Origin: Haemonchus contortus
Taxonomy: Eukaryota > Nematoda > Chromadorea > Rhabditida > Trichostrongylidae
Assembly (NCBI GenBank): GCA_000469685.2
Contig: LS997564.1
Location: 27,325,459 to 27,389,458, forward strand
Reading direction: 5' to 3'
DNA length: 64,000 nt
The notes under the pieces are model-generated. The model had not been told where the DNA came from. It did not search any database and saw only the letters and a list, made by a program, of their open reading frames with translations. This document shows, one piece after another, positions 44,820 through 56,987 of this stretch (position 1 is its first letter; each line of letters starts with the position of its first letter). A program made the position numbers and the translations under genes.

Positions 44820-46840
44820 GGTATTTATAAGTAATCGTGCCAAAAATGAAATTATTCTGGCAGTCGCGGAAGTAAAGTAGATATGAAACTTTCATCAGAA
44901 ATCACATTGAAGGCTGAAATCGAAAGGCGATGTTTGTTAGAAAGTCTTGAATCAGGTGAAATTGTCCCACCTGCTGAATAGACGTTCTGAAGTTATTTTA
45001 AAGGATTGGCGTCCTTTGCTAGAATACTAGCCTGAGAACTTCACAAAATTCCAGCAAGATTAGTGTACAAGAAGGGCAGGACCACCATTGGGCTTCTTAC
45101 TTACTTTATTTATTTTGCATTTTTTTCTTATTCTAAAAAACTTGTGTCAAAGTACTTCATGTTGACCATGTTGAAGGTCACTGGAGTTTTTTTTTTTTCA
45201 TAGAATTCATTAGGAGATATGAATTCCATTTCTTAAGCCCCTTTTAGAGTCTTGAACGAAAACTAGGGTTTCCTCTAGCGAAATAGCGGATAACACGGAG
45301 TAGGGAAGAGGAGAAGAGTGGGAAGGTTTCTCAGGTGAACTTTGGAGCAGCTATCACATTTTGGACGAGTTCTCCCACGCAACCATCGGCACGGTCCTCA
45401 GTGGGTTACGCTTTCGGTTTATGGATGCATGCTCCAGCGCCACCACTTTCACGGGCCGAACTACCTAGTTTTCTTAGGAGCCACTACTCGATTTCGTCAG
45501 GCTTGCTGTGATGTTACTTTCTTAGGATTCGCCGTAGCTGAGGACTGTGGAACTATTTTTGGGTTAATGAAAAGCTTGGATAAGTGACGAGAAGGATTAA
45601 ACACTCTCACTATAGCTCAGGGCATAAAAACAACAATTCTGATAAGATCGGCAAACTACACAGATTTGCAGCAAAAATGAATAGAAAATCCTGAACAAGT
45701 GCTCATGGGTAGATGGAAATTGCACCAAATCTCATCGGAAATCGTAAGCCGCTAGAGTAACTGCTAGTGGGTTGACTAACTGTTATGGAAGAATGAACGC
45801 TAGTATTGATAACTGACTAACTGGTAGGCTTAGGCCTTTAAGACTCCTCCTCTAAGACTGGATCATTTTAGCAGTCCAGTCACATGCTCTCCCTCATGGA
45901 AGATATGAAGCCCCTTGACAAATATCTGTACTGAGTTGAGGATTACACCGTTTCAGTACCTTGTCATGCTCAAATACCCTTCAATCCCACTTTTCGGAAC
46001 CTTTGGTCGGATCAACGTCCGAAATAACAAGGAACCTTTAGATCCTGACTGGAAAACCTGTGTACTTTCCATGACCTCCTTGTATACGGTGCTAGACAGA
46101 TGGCGGCGATATGTTTTTCAAGACGGGAATGCCTCTGGGTCGAGCTCGCGGCATCTACAGCCACAGCTGTGAACTGTTTACGGAGTGTTGGTGTGTTTTC
46201 GTTTCTGAAGCACATGCATCGATTACGTACGATATGGCTGCTTCTCTGTCGGGTCAACAGTGCCGTCAAACATCCACGATCGGACCGATGAACGGCTCCT
46301 CTGCTTTGTTGTCTTTGAATTGATTCCCGAAAGATTGTTTCTGCCTCCGTTTTGTGCTCTGCAATGGTCTTCGGGGATCCTCTCACTTAATCCTTGGCGC
46401 TAGTTCCAGTTGAAGGGTTTCGAGAAGATGGGTAATTGGTCATCTTGATCATTTCTCTGGTTCAATTGTCCCCGAAGAACGGAAGTATGATCTGTATCGT
46501 CCCAGGAGCTGAATCCCTACCGAAGTTCCAATTTGGGAGCCTAACAAAAACCTCTTTCACTCAAGAGCTCAGTCTTTCCCACGACCCCTCTCCCTTTCTG
46601 CAATGAAACGCTAACCTACTTGTCGTAAGCATGTCTAAGCGGATACCGTATAACTTGGTACCAGGTACACCTCCAGAGTCCAACATGATATCATGTGGTC
46701 CCGTGAGAGTAAAAGGTTGATCTGTGGGAAAATTTCAGCAGAACTTTCCATCCGTTGTTTGATAGCGGTTTTCACGGGAAAAGTAATGGAGAGGTACCAC
46801 CTTTGTTTGGCCCCTTTCATTTTTTCTGACCTATATTTAA
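44820..46840. other. No gene confidently recognised
   Basis: A minus frame of 124 codons (46386-46012) and a plus frame (45915-46172, with FQYLVMLKYPSIPLFGTFGR after a possible CGTTTCAG acceptor) overlap. I cannot choose between them. Confidence 0.25.
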
Positions 46841-46842
46841 CT

Positions 46843-47127
46843 AAGGCGGAGGTGGTGTAGTGGAAAGTGTCGCACTATTTCATACGCATGGTCAGGGGTT
46901 CAAATCCCGGCTCGATGCCCGACTAGGCCAACCAAGCCTTCCATCCCTTCGGGGTCGGTCAATCGGTACCAGACTCGTCTGGGAAGATAAAAGCACTGAC
47001 TTGACATCGGCTGGCCACCGCAATTCATTGTAAAGGCCACATACGCACTCATTACGCCACTACGATTCTGAATGGAAGTCGAGTGCGGGGGCGCATCCCT
47101 CAGACGGGATTGAATAACGCCAGAAAC
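46843..47127 (+). repeat. tRNA-derived SINE, family 1, copy B (best preserved)
   Basis: Starts AAGGCGGAGGTGGTGTAGTG, with A box TGGTGTAGTGGAAAG and B box GGTTCAAATCCC close to consensus. The body gives GAAGATAAAAGCACTGACTT, GGCTGGCCACCGCAATTCAT and CACTACGATTCTGAATGGAA, ending CGGGATTGAATAACGCC. This copy defines the family best. Confidence 0.85.
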
Positions 47128-47129
47128 TC

Positions 47130-50100
47130 CGAACTTCAATTTTATATATAACTAAGCTCGATTTAGCAATCGCTTTTGGCATCATTTCCGTAGACTGACG
47201 CCTAAACAACCATTAAATCCGCCTCGTGCCGTTTTCAGGCTAAGCCGTTAAGAAGTGCAAAATGATGTTAAATCTTTTGAAAAGCTGTGTTCAACACACA
47301 TTAAGCCTTGTACGAGCTCCACTCATTTTCTGAAATTAATTTTTCACGAGCTATACATGCCATATGACGATTATGGCTTTTACGTTATTCCCTTCTATTT
47401 TTTATTTAATTTTTTGAAATTGATTCCTTTCCTCTACTTTAAAATCGCCTGAAAGCTTTTCTCCAAGTTACGCATAGCCCATATAGGCTCCTCTCCAAGC
47501 AGAACTAATTTACTGAATGGCTAAGAGAAAACTGAAATCGTCCCGATCCCAGAGAGCTTCATAATTCGAAGTCCCGTGTGGTGTCGCTGGTATCCCCGCC
47601 TGAAAGAAAGAATCGCCCGAAACTCGTAACCGTAACAGGGGAACGCCTTATTTTTGTTGCAGCCCGATAATCGTCGTTTATCGGCGAATTTTTTATGGCG
47701 TCATAATCATATCGTCTCATAACAATCGTAAGGCTCTTTTAAAGCATTCCGATGCTGCTCTTCTGTAAGTCAGCCTTAGACCCCAAAGATTGCCTGTCTC
47801 GTCCTGCATTGCTACATATGTATTGACTTTTTCGATAGCTAAACAAAATGTGCTTCTTTTTATAATGCATATTTAGTACAATTGTTCAGAATGGAGCTTT
47901 CATAGAAACTTTTTTTGGCTCAGATCTTGGTGAATCTTCATATTATGACTGAATTTTTTCTTTATAGAGCCACCTTCAGTCAATGGTTTTCTGTGGAATG
48001 TCATGGTATACCTGATTTCAGCACCCTGATCTGCCTGCCTGAATTCTTCGATTTGACCCTGTACCCTCAATGCAAGCCTAGATCTCGTGAATTAATCAGA
48101 AATTCACTTTTTCAGCCATGTGCTCCCTCCTGTTCAGACGGAATCGCTGATTTTATCAGGAAGAGAGCTCGCCTACGCTCGAGTGGCCCTTAAATACACC
48201 GCTCTACCTCTATCTATTGGTTTTTATTGGTAAAATTGCAAAATTGAAATTTTTACCTTCTAATGGTTCACAGTCCCATCCACATGTCGTTTTTTTGGAA
48301 CTATTCCAATTCTAGATGGAAGAATAACCTCACTATAAGGTACACTTCCGTCAAGAGGTTCTCCCAAACGTTATTGAGCAGTTCACGAACGCTTTCCTTC
48401 TCTGTCGAGGTAAAAAGAGATCTGAGCGTGATGAAATGTTTATTGAAATTACCGGAGATCAGCTTAGCGGATAGCACGATGTGGAGCTTGGGCTTATCTT
48501 GTGACATCCTCGCGTCTGCAGGGTATTTTATGTTAAGCCCAGCTCACTCCATGTAACCGGGACGGGTAGATATTCTGGTCCCTGGGTGACATTGGTTTGA
48601 TTTTTTTCTGATGACCCGGGTGAGTTCGCAATCCCGTTAGTGCCTCCAAGTACTGCGTCGTCACCTCTGCTCCTTCTGTCTACTCGTGCACTTGGATCTG
48701 TCACTTTTCAAGAGAGCTTTACTCATTTTCTTGTGTTATAGAGCTGATCGTCTGCTGGTTACCAATTTTCGTTTGCCACAGTAATTCCCTCCATGGTAAT
48801 GTTGTGCCATCAAAGGGTGTTCCTCTTACGGCAAAACTCTCCTAATTGGTCTACTGAATAATGTGTACGTTAAGAAAACGTCGTCCATTATGAGCCGGAG
48901 AATTGCTGAGTATTTAGGAGGAGCTCGAGTGGTCCTACCGAGCTTTTGTGTACCATTGTCTTCGTCTGGCGATACGCCTAAATACTTAAAAATGCGCCAC
49001 TTCTACGAGATCTAATGAGCCGGGGACCACAGAGTATGTTTCCCATTGAGAAATAGCTTGCTTACCTCTGTGGGAATAGTTCCTGCAGCGGGTTTTCTTG
49101 AAGGAAGGTAAATTTAAAGGAAATCCTAGGATTCCCATCATTTCGTGAGCCGTATTTCAGGTTTCACAGGGGTTACAGGGGGAGGGGGGGGGGTGTACTG
49201 GAAATCATTTGGGAACGAAGCACGGGTGGTGTTGGCGCGATGGAGCTCCACCTGCCAGAGCTTTGATGTCCTCAGGGCCAAAGGAAATGCTGCCATGGTC
49301 TTCATAGAAATACTGCTGTGGGTACATGCTGACCACACAAGACGTTTCAGAGAGATATGTGGGTATTCAGATACTTCCATAGCTCTGAATTCCGATTGGA
49401 GGCCATAGTTCACTTTTGCAATTTGCAAAAGGTTGGTCGAGTGCCCAAGTTTCCCAAATTAACCTTTGGTCGGGCGGCTTGTCAACATCCATGAGGATTA
49501 TTCTGAGCCCACTTGCTCTGGTGGGAGCTACTCTAACCTCCATTATGTAGTTGGGAAGTTTTTCCTAGTTCTACTGATTTTTCCGCCGTCCTTTTCTCTT
49601 TTTTTCAGAAGTTTTATGCTTATGCTACTCCTTTGCCTGCACTCTCCGTTTCCTGGTTTTATTCATAACCGTTCTTTTGTTCTATTCACACCTCTACATC
49701 TACCTTCGTCCAAAGACCATCTCGGGTAAGGGAATAACACTCGTGAAAAGCAAAAGTAAGGTGGGAAAAGTGTTACTGGATTAGACAAGGATAGATGGAA
49801 CACATGGATTCTCGTCAATTCCATAATGCCTAGGAGCTGGTTCCCAATCAATTACTGATCCCAAGCATTCTATAGTTTTCAGCATAGTAAACAAAATAGG
49901 GTTAAAATTTTGGACTACGGTAGACTGGAAGTGTTTTAATAGTTTAAAATCATGGCTACCCACATGCATCACTTGTTACGAGCATCCATATGAACATCAC
50001 GCTATCAGTACTGCTTGCGACTGCCTGGGAAGGTAGGCCGATTGAGTGGGAAATTGGGTAATCTCTAAGCTACTCACTGTATTGTGTATCCTCTGTTCAT

Positions 50101-51250
50101 GTAAACTAACTTTCTCATTTCAGTTTCTTTATCCTTACACCATTCGGGTGAATAACCCTTTCTAGAAAAACCAATCCAAGCCATTTCCCTCAGTTTTCTT
50201 CTTTTCAGTCTTTATGTGTTGAGCGGGTGAGTCCAAAAAGGTTCTGCAGTCTCCGGTCTACAGAAGGGTCTAATAAGTGAAGCCACTTCTAGGAAGGTAC
50301 CATTTCCTAGCTGAGCTCATGTTTTCCGATCTATATAAGTACGATCATGCTGGAGCCTCATCTACCGACCACATTGCGACTCAACTAGGGGAATCTATTG
50401 GAAGGGGATCACAATATCCAAGTTAGGGTAGCGTGTTCGCAAGATCTTTTCAAGCTTCCTCTTTTACACAATGCCCTTGAACTGCTTTCGGGTGAAAGGG
50501 AAATATTGGGCAGGAAAAAGTGACCACTACCATCTGAACTCGAGGAAAAGTAGTTGACGGTTTTGGAACTAATTTTTTAAAAATACTGAATTTGTGAAAT
50601 TGAGCTAGAGGGAGAAAAGCTGGTCTGGTACTCAGGAGGAATCGTCCCATGCAAGATTTTCGCGAGTAATCTTCTTGGGATCTAAGATCACGGATAAATG
50701 CCGCGATTGGATTACCTTACTCATCTTTGGCTAATCTCTCTTGCAAGCTTAGAACCTTGAAAAAAAGCTTGGACGGGAAATGTGGAGGCTAGGCTAAGGC
50801 GAAGGAGTTTATCAGTCCAAAATAGATAAGTTCTTTGGAGGGGCGTTCCTGGCACGAGGGTCTGACTACCCAAGCCCGGGTTTTGCCATCAGAATAACCT
50901 TCAAGTTGACTGGATAGATAATTTGATGAGAAGCTTTTCAGCTCTAAGCTTAATCCGTCCGTTCTAAGAGTAGTAATCGCATCAAAACCAAATGGCGCAG
51001 TATTTATGATACAGCAGCAGCAGTGAACGTGCCTCCAAACAAATTAGAATCTCACACGAGGAGTGCTCAGAGGCTCTGAAACGATTAGCGGCATCAGCTT
51101 TCCCGCCGGAGACATCAGCTTTATCAATGCTTCTTAGTGGCATACATCGTCGATACCCTTCGCATACTACGTTCCGAAGAATCGGTTCGCTACCGACCGA
51201 TCACTGCTTCTCCACTTCCATTCGATTCACTTCCATCATTCGCCTGCTAT
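47130..51250. other. No gene recognised; G-run at 49172
   Basis: GGGGTTACAGGGGGAGGGGGGG at about 49169-49192 could form a G-quadruplex. Overlapping frames at 49138-49428 are open on both strands through a Pro or Gly run and are not convincing. Confidence 0.3.
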
Positions 51251-51255
51251 ATTTG

Positions 51256-51321
51256 AATCCCTCATCTGGTCTTCGTTTAGAGTCCATTTTAATCCCTCGT
51301 CTTGCCTTCGTTTAGAGTCCA
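51256..51321. repeat. Two-copy 35-bp direct repeat
   Basis: aatccctcatctggtcttcg and aatccctcgtcttgccttcg are each followed by tttagagtcca. The offset is 35 bp. Confidence 0.7.
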
Positions 51322-51356
51322 CATAAAGTGGAATTTTTTATCAAACAGTTTCCCAG

Positions 51357-51872
51357 TTGAAGGCACAGTTCACGATAAAAATGGCCTATGAGATATCCCG
51401 CTAGGATAAATTTGTGGCCTCTCATATACAATGTGTGGCGCCGTCAGGTGGGAAAACTGCCTAGATATGGCGTTATAAAGGCACGAAGATTGCACCATGT
51501 AAATCCTTGGACGAGTTACACCGGCACCGTAGAGGCTGCACCAATCACGAGGAACCCCATGCAAGAAGTTCAAACAATTTGCTATGACTCATAGTGGCAG
51601 TGGAAGGCAGTTCTGTACAGCTTTGGCTTGATGTAGTCAGCTTTTTGCGCAATTGCAACAAGTGAAATCTCGTCCAAATCTCGCCTTCCATGTTATTTCC
51701 GTCACAGTGATCTCGTCCAATCTTCACTTTCCCTACTTTTGGGGAGGCCTATTCTTCTCCAAATAGGCGAATTTATTTGCTTTTCTCTCTACGGATGAAC
51801 TATTACCAACCTATACTTCCGCTTTTCGACTAAAAAGGGGTAGCGCGAAATTATCGTGAACTGTGCCTTCAA
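51357..51872. repeat. Perfect 22-bp inverted repeat, arms 51357-51378 and 51851-51872
   Basis: TTGAAGGCACAGTTCACGAT plus AA, and its exact complement, enclose about 470 bp. A third, diverged copy on the minus strand lies at 53374-53391. Each can be read as KAQF(T/M)xx. The motif may mark ends of an uncharacterised repeat. Confidence 0.65.
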
Positions 51873-52387
51873 AGCGATTCTTCTGATGCAGATTCCATCA
51901 CGGCCTTTTGGGAACTCTTTGGACTTTTTAGATACTTCTCCTATACGCCTCGAATTGAGCGGTAAGTTTAGGCGAGTTCCCACAATTGTATAGGGGAGTA
52001 CAATCATTCTTTTGATAGTTTTTCTAGGGTCATTAAGTGACTTACTACTTCTTCAAATGCGTAGACAGTGAAGTTTGCAGAAAAGGACGGGACTTTCGCG
52101 CTGGAATAGGTTTTCTGTGTCGTTCTCTAGATTTTAGCAGTGATTTCGGTACATAAAGACCTTTTGTACCGCAAAATTATTGAGTCTCAGAAGCTCCAGG
52201 AGGAGCCCATCCATGCGGATGTGCCTTTGACTAGAAAATTAAAGAGAGATTAAGCAGAATCTACAAACATGCTGTTTACCAATTTTTTTTCAATATCCTA
52301 GATACGTAGGTGTTACATGTGATTAGCAAGGTGACTGAGTTTGTTTTCTTCTAAGATTAAATTCATCTCGCTGGAAGTGACACTTTG

Positions 52388-52445
52388 TAAATACATATAT
52401 AAATAATTATATATAAACTTATAAATATACATGCATCAATGTAAA
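52388..52445. repeat. AT-rich simple tract before SINE copy E
   Basis: Mixture of atacatatataaataatta and tataaatatacatgc. It is the same kind of tract that borders SINE copy C. Confidence 0.6.
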
Positions 52446-52465
52446 TATAGTTGTACTACTACATT

Positions 52466-52700
52466 CTTGGAGTAGTGTAGCGGCATAAACAGCACTAACA
52501 CATCCTCATGGTCCTGGCATCGAACTCCGCACTCGTCTAGGCCGCCATCCAGGCCCTCCATCTCTCCGGGGTCGCTTAATTGGTACCAGCCTTGTCTGTG
52601 AGGATGAAAGCACTGACTTGTTCATGGGTTGGCCACCGTAAGCCATTGTATAGACCATACACCAATCGAAACACTACGATTCTGAGAGGAATTTGAATGA
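52466..52700 (+). repeat. tRNA-derived SINE, family 1, copy E (diverged)
   Basis: Head TTGGAGTAGTGTAGCGGCAT, a degraded B box (GGCATCGAACTCC), then CTCTCCGGGGTCGCTTAATT, GGATGAAAGCACTGACTTG, TGGCCACCGTAAGCCATTGT and ACACTACGATTCTGAGAGG. It has lost the last part of the tail. Confidence 0.75.
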
Positions 52701-53131
52701 GGGGATTCTGGGTGGATGTGAGAGCCTAAAACAGTGCGAAAAAGATAGAAAAACGGAAAAAAAGAAAAATGAGAAGAACTTCGCGAAAATTTTCGTAATA
52801 AGAGAGATATAAAGCTTCAAAAAATTAGTAAAATTGGGGGATGGACGAAATGTGACGACAGAAGTTCCATGGAATTTGTAGGAGCTGTCCAAATTTGTGT
52901 GTCGTTATTCACAGCTTGCTAACGTAAGCTGACTGTGGGTGGGTCCCGGTACGCATGGTGCAACCTTTGACAGCGCCATGAGAACTGAGTGTGGGTACAT
53001 TCACATTGCGGATGGATCTGGCGCCTATTATTTAGGCCCAAATTTGAAGTAGGGTAGAAAAGTAGAATCAGCTGGCCCTACTTATCCAATCTACTCGAAA
53101 CCTGTGCCCCAATGATAGGCGTCAGAGTCGT

Positions 53132-53416
53132 TTAAATCACCAAGAGTTTCGCAGTATCGCGCCGGTTTGCCACATCCGTCCAGGATTGGGTCAAAGTTCC
53201 ATCCCCCGTGAGAACTCGTCCACCTTGGGTGAGTTCGTCGGCTGAGCCGTTTTGGTTTTGGAGACCATTTATATTTAGTCCTACCTGGGCCGTTTTTCTA
53301 TCCAACAGCTTCCCTTGTACTTTCCTCGGGTTTTGCAGGTTTGCCCTAGGAAGAAACCTCGAAACCATTTCTGTCATGAACTGCGCCTTCGGAGAGCCAA
53401 CTTTGTACGATTTCAT
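53132..53416 (-). CDS. Unrecognised 94-codon ORF, minus strand
   Basis: Reads KVGSPKAQFMTEMVSRFLPR, then NPRKVQGKLLDRKTAQVGLN and ELTQGGRVLTGDGTLTQSWT. It is protein-like, and its KAQFMTEM motif recurs at the 22-bp inverted repeats at 51357 and 51851. That suggests a fragment of a dispersed, formerly coding repeat more than a single-copy gene. No domain is identified. Confidence 0.25.
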   Translation of the reverse strand: MKSYKVGSPKAQFMTEMVSRFLPRANLQNPRKVQGKLLDRKTAQVGLNINGLQNQNGSADELTQGGRVLTGDGTLTQSWTDVANRRDTAKLLVI

Positions 53417-53620
53417 TTTCTGCTACTGTTTCTATCCAACCTATTAATCGTCTAAGTTCACTCCAAAACAAGTGTCCCTGCTTGTGGAACACTCTGTGTG
53501 CTGTGGCTCTGGTTAAAGTTGAGATAAGCCGTAGGACTAGCTATTATTAGAACTATCCACTCTCAGTGTTACTAACAGCCACAATGGAACAACAACGAAC
53601 GTAAAGTAAACGTTAGGCAT

Positions 53621-53812
53621 ATGTGTGGTTGTTGCAGTTCAAACAAAAATATTTACGATACGCCTAACGACGAACGGTCTAAACAGCGACTGCTTCGTGT
53701 TGGGCGTTTGTTGATTCTGTCGACAGTCTGTGATTGTGCGTGTGTGTATGATGCAACACACAGTGCATGTGCTTGCTGTTTTAGGAGGGAAATGTTCGTT
53801 TTGTTTGATTAA
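53621..53812 (+). CDS. Unrecognised Cys-rich ORF
   Basis: MCGCCSSNKNIYDTPNDERS, then KQRLLRVGRLLILSTVCDCA and a second Cys-rich stretch (CACC). The cysteine pattern at the N-terminus resembles a palmitoylated leader, but the length is only 63 codons. There is no clear splice site and the minus strand is also open. It may be the first exon of a larger gene. Confidence 0.2.
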   Translation: MCGCCSSNKNIYDTPNDERSKQRLLRVGRLLILSTVCDCACVYDATHSACACCFRREMFVLFD

Positions 53813-54031
53813 ATGCTCATATTTGCCTTCATAGAGGGAACGCTGGAACCTTATCATTTCCTCTGAAAAACAGCAATGTTTTCAACACCCTTGAGGAGAT
53901 ATAAGTGTGGAATGTGTGAAGCGGAAGAGGGGCCCTTGCCCCTAAAAAGGGATCTTCGAAGTAATGTTGAGGGATTTCTTAGTAGATATTTCCCCTCCTA
54001 TCATCACCGACTTTCCAAGCTAGTGCATCTA

Positions 54032-55294
54032 CAGGGTGGGCCAAAATTATGATTACAGCGCGCGCTGACGTTCATTGCAAATTTTTTCTGAGTTCATAAC
54101 AATTCATTAAATTTCTTCCATTTCACAAAGAAGCTTACGTTATTACCTTTCTAATGATACTAAACATTCGGTAGATTTTTAACATAATATAAGCGTAACT
54201 AGCCCGTGAATTAAACGTCGCTTTGCATTTACAAGCACTTTTGGCACGTTGCATCTACAGACGAGCTAGCGAAACAAGGCAGGTATTGCATTCAACCATA
54301 AGACGCACTCGGGAGTTCGGAGCAATTGCAGATAGGAGTGGTGAACCTAGGAGAGCTGTGGTTATATTTAGGGGAAGTGTTAAGGAAGCAGGGCAAAGGT
54401 CTTTGTAGAAGCAAAATTCACTCTGAGTCCAAAGAGGCTAAATGAATGGATATGTCACGAAATTTTCTCCGTGAAATCGTGCAGCATCACCTGCACAACG
54501 AGACCCTTATACAATCAGAAAGTGATTTCCCCAGAGAGCAGGTCAAAGGGAAGGGAAAGTTTGGCTAACAAAAGCTGCCTGTCGCATCCGAAAAAATTGT
54601 CATAGGGAACTACTGTTCACCGACGAAAAGAGATTCACAGTGAAATAGGTGCTCAATAAGTAGTGCAATAACATTTATATGAAGCTTAAAGAAATGAAAG
54701 TGATGCAGCGTCTGGCTCACTAACTTTCTGTCATGGCCTGTGCTAGCATCACCGCCGAGGCAAAGACACCGATTATTCTTGTAAATTATGGAGTGAAAGT
54801 TGGTTTGGAGGCCTGTCTGATCTCTTCGTGCGCAAAAGGACACTTTAGTGATTCGAACGGGTCATATTGTCAAGATGAAGCTCCTGACCGCAGAACAGAA
54901 ATTGTCTAGAAATTTCGTGAGAGAAGTTCTTTGACTTCATAACCTTCGATCAGTGACCACTCTGGAGCCCTGACCTAAATTCCATGAATGTCTCAATGTG
55001 GTCAGCCTCTGAGATGAAAGCATCCTTTAGCCCAAACAAGAGAAGAAATAATCTCGAAAATGCTTAGCAAAAAGCCGGGACCATTTCGATGACCCTAGCT
55101 GCGTGCCACCGTCAATCCCGTCCATCGACGTCTTTGGGTTGGGTGAAAGCAGAAAGCAACAGATCCCAGTCTCAATGTACAGTTTTGATAAGAAATTTGT
55201 GACAAACCCTTTAATGAAATTGGTTCGCTCTATTGGCTTTCTATTCGTTTTCTGCGATGTGATTTCTGTGTAATCACAATTTTGGCCCACCCTG
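54032..55294 (+). mobile_element. maT-like Tc1/mariner element 1 (complete length, degenerate)
   Basis: Terminal repeats begin CAGGGTGGGCCAAAATT at 54032 and at the complement ending 55294. They match at 25 of 26 bases and are flanked by TA on both sides. The length is 1263 bp. The plus strand carries a ruined transposase. It has an HTH/linker part (54280-54400; IRRTREFGAIADRSG), the first catalytic region LLFTDEKRFTV (about 54611), VMA.ASITAEAKTPIIL (about 54731), and WSPDLNSMNVSMWS (about 54961). The Trp codon just before PLWSPDLN is TGA. There are many frameshifts, so it cannot move by its own protein. The right end carries the third catalytic D motif. Confidence 0.88.
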
Positions 55295-55347
55295 TATACT
55301 GCACCTTCGAAGAGATCGCTAGAGTTCTGAGCTATGGGCAAAACGTC

Positions 55348-55425
55348 AAGCCAGGCGGGAACCGAACACGAGAACTCCTTCTGTGCACCCCCGATCTTAT
55401 CCTCTATACCACGGAGTAGCTTCTA
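55348..55425 (-). repeat. tRNA-derived repeat related to the 8.1-8.8 kb units
   Basis: On the minus strand it has an A box, GTGGTATAGAGGATAAGA, and a B box, GTTCGGTTCCCGCC, with GTGCACAGAAGGAG between. It aligns with the array cloverleaf (TAGTGTAAGGGATAAGAGC, GGAAAGGA, GGGTTCAAGTCCCG). This suggests a second SINE family, or relics of the same tRNA. Confidence 0.45.
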
Positions 55426-55429
55426 GCTA

Positions 55430-55870
55430 TTCGTTCCATTACTATTTAGTTTTCTGACTGGCCATTACTCTTATAGGGCTAGAGTAAATCATCTAATCTC
55501 TGGGAGAGTGTTAACTTCTGTCCACAAATTGGGTAAGGCGCCGGTGTGCCTATCTCGATCTCCGTCCCTCTTAGGCCAACAAATTAACCAACCTCACCAG
55601 GAGTGATTTAGTGGAATTAAACTTGTTGGGGAATGAAAGTCTATGCACTAACCGAGCCCACAAGTTTTGTGTAAGCTTCATGTTGTAGAATCTTAGCATC
55701 TGCTATTCTATGTAGAGATTCAATTTCGTGGGCTAGCCTGAATCAGACTCACATTCCATACCAGAGGTCTGGTAGGCGATCTACCTTCGGAAGCTCTTGG
55801 AAACCACACATACTACTTCAGCGGAGCGTATGGCTATTTCGGTTAGCAGAGATTTATAGTTTCCAGAATC
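55430..55870. other. No gene recognised
   Basis: Spacer sequence. Nothing is supported here. Confidence 0.35.
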
Positions 55871-55876
55871 TCCAGA

Positions 55877-56092
55877 ATGGCACAGAAGCAGTTCGAAAGA
55901 GTGAGAAGGCCAGAAAGAATTGGGGCTCTCGGTTTTGGATTGGTAGCTCTACATGGACAACCTATGATGGTGTTCAAATATCTCTTCAATGATGCCGAGC
56001 AGCGTTTATCGTTTAATGAAGGATATGAGCTCAGGGTTGGGCAGAGTTATAGGTTTCATCACTTTATCTCATCAACGAAGATGATCCAGTAA
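55877..56092 (+). CDS. Unrecognised 71-codon ORF
   Basis: Reads MAQKQFERVRRPERIGALGF, then LVALHGQPMMVFKYLFNDAE and ELRVGQSYRFHHF. The composition is natural for a soluble protein. No domain is recognised, and a second frame (56112-56330) follows closely. Both may be exons, or both chance. Confidence 0.22.
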   Translation: MAQKQFERVRRPERIGALGFGLVALHGQPMMVFKYLFNDAEQRLSFNEGYELRVGQSYRFHHFISSTKMIQ

Positions 56093-56987
56093 TGCAGCGT
56101 TTATCCTAAGCATGACTATTTCTGTAGTACTCCAGTTACACCATGTGCGAGTTGTTTACCGAGCACAGCCCGGAGACTATAAACCTAGCTTACTTTTCTA
56201 TTATTGCTCAACACGGTATTATTGCTTACAGAAAAGGAAGCTTGATCCAATCTACATAAATGCCAATGTTTTTCGGATTTTCCTTTCGAAGCGGATTGGC
56301 ATTAACCTTTACGAAAGCTGGCGAAAGTAAGCTTTGGAGAGACTCATTGATGACTCCGCTCGGCTTTGCTATCACTTAATCAGCCCCTTCTGTGCCGATT
56401 GCAACGCTGAGCTTCTTTAGCAGAAGTAGTTAAAGAAGGATTCGTATCGAGACCTTACCGTATCGTATCGGTGTGTAGAGCCCTTTGAGATTGAAAGTGA
56501 TTGGTGGCCAGTTGAGTAGCCGGCTGGTACTGAACTTTCCTGGAGGATACGAGCTTGATCCATTGATTCCTGCATCCCATTAACATATCTGACAAATGAG
56601 CATTCAATAAGCCACATCAATCCCGAGTGCACGGCGCATTAGCTTTCAGAAGGGTTGATCAATGGCGAACACTTCAACCACTTTATTTGTTTAGCTTAGA
56701 AATGAGATCTCCAGCAGTGCGAAACTTTGCGTCCATTGAATAGTTCTTGAAAACCTCATCAGATCACCCACATGTGGAAAAAAAACATATTTGCACCGAT
56801 TGGGTCTGCGTCTCCGTCAAGGATTCTTATCTCCTCAGCCGGGGTTATTTTGGTCCTCCTAGCCGGCGGATTCGTTGTTGAGGGGAACGATGCCATTTGA
56901 TCGTGTTATTGCTACGTTATTTAACATTTCCTAGTTACCTCGCAGAGTAGGTGGCCAAACAAAACTGGGCAAACATCCAGGTCGCAA

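Noticed and set aside
46900..47139. 79-codon minus-strand ORF
   Set aside because: It is entirely inside SINE copy B.
49145..49408. Glycine-rich protein exon
   Set aside because: The Gly string is produced by the guanine run, and both strands are equally open.
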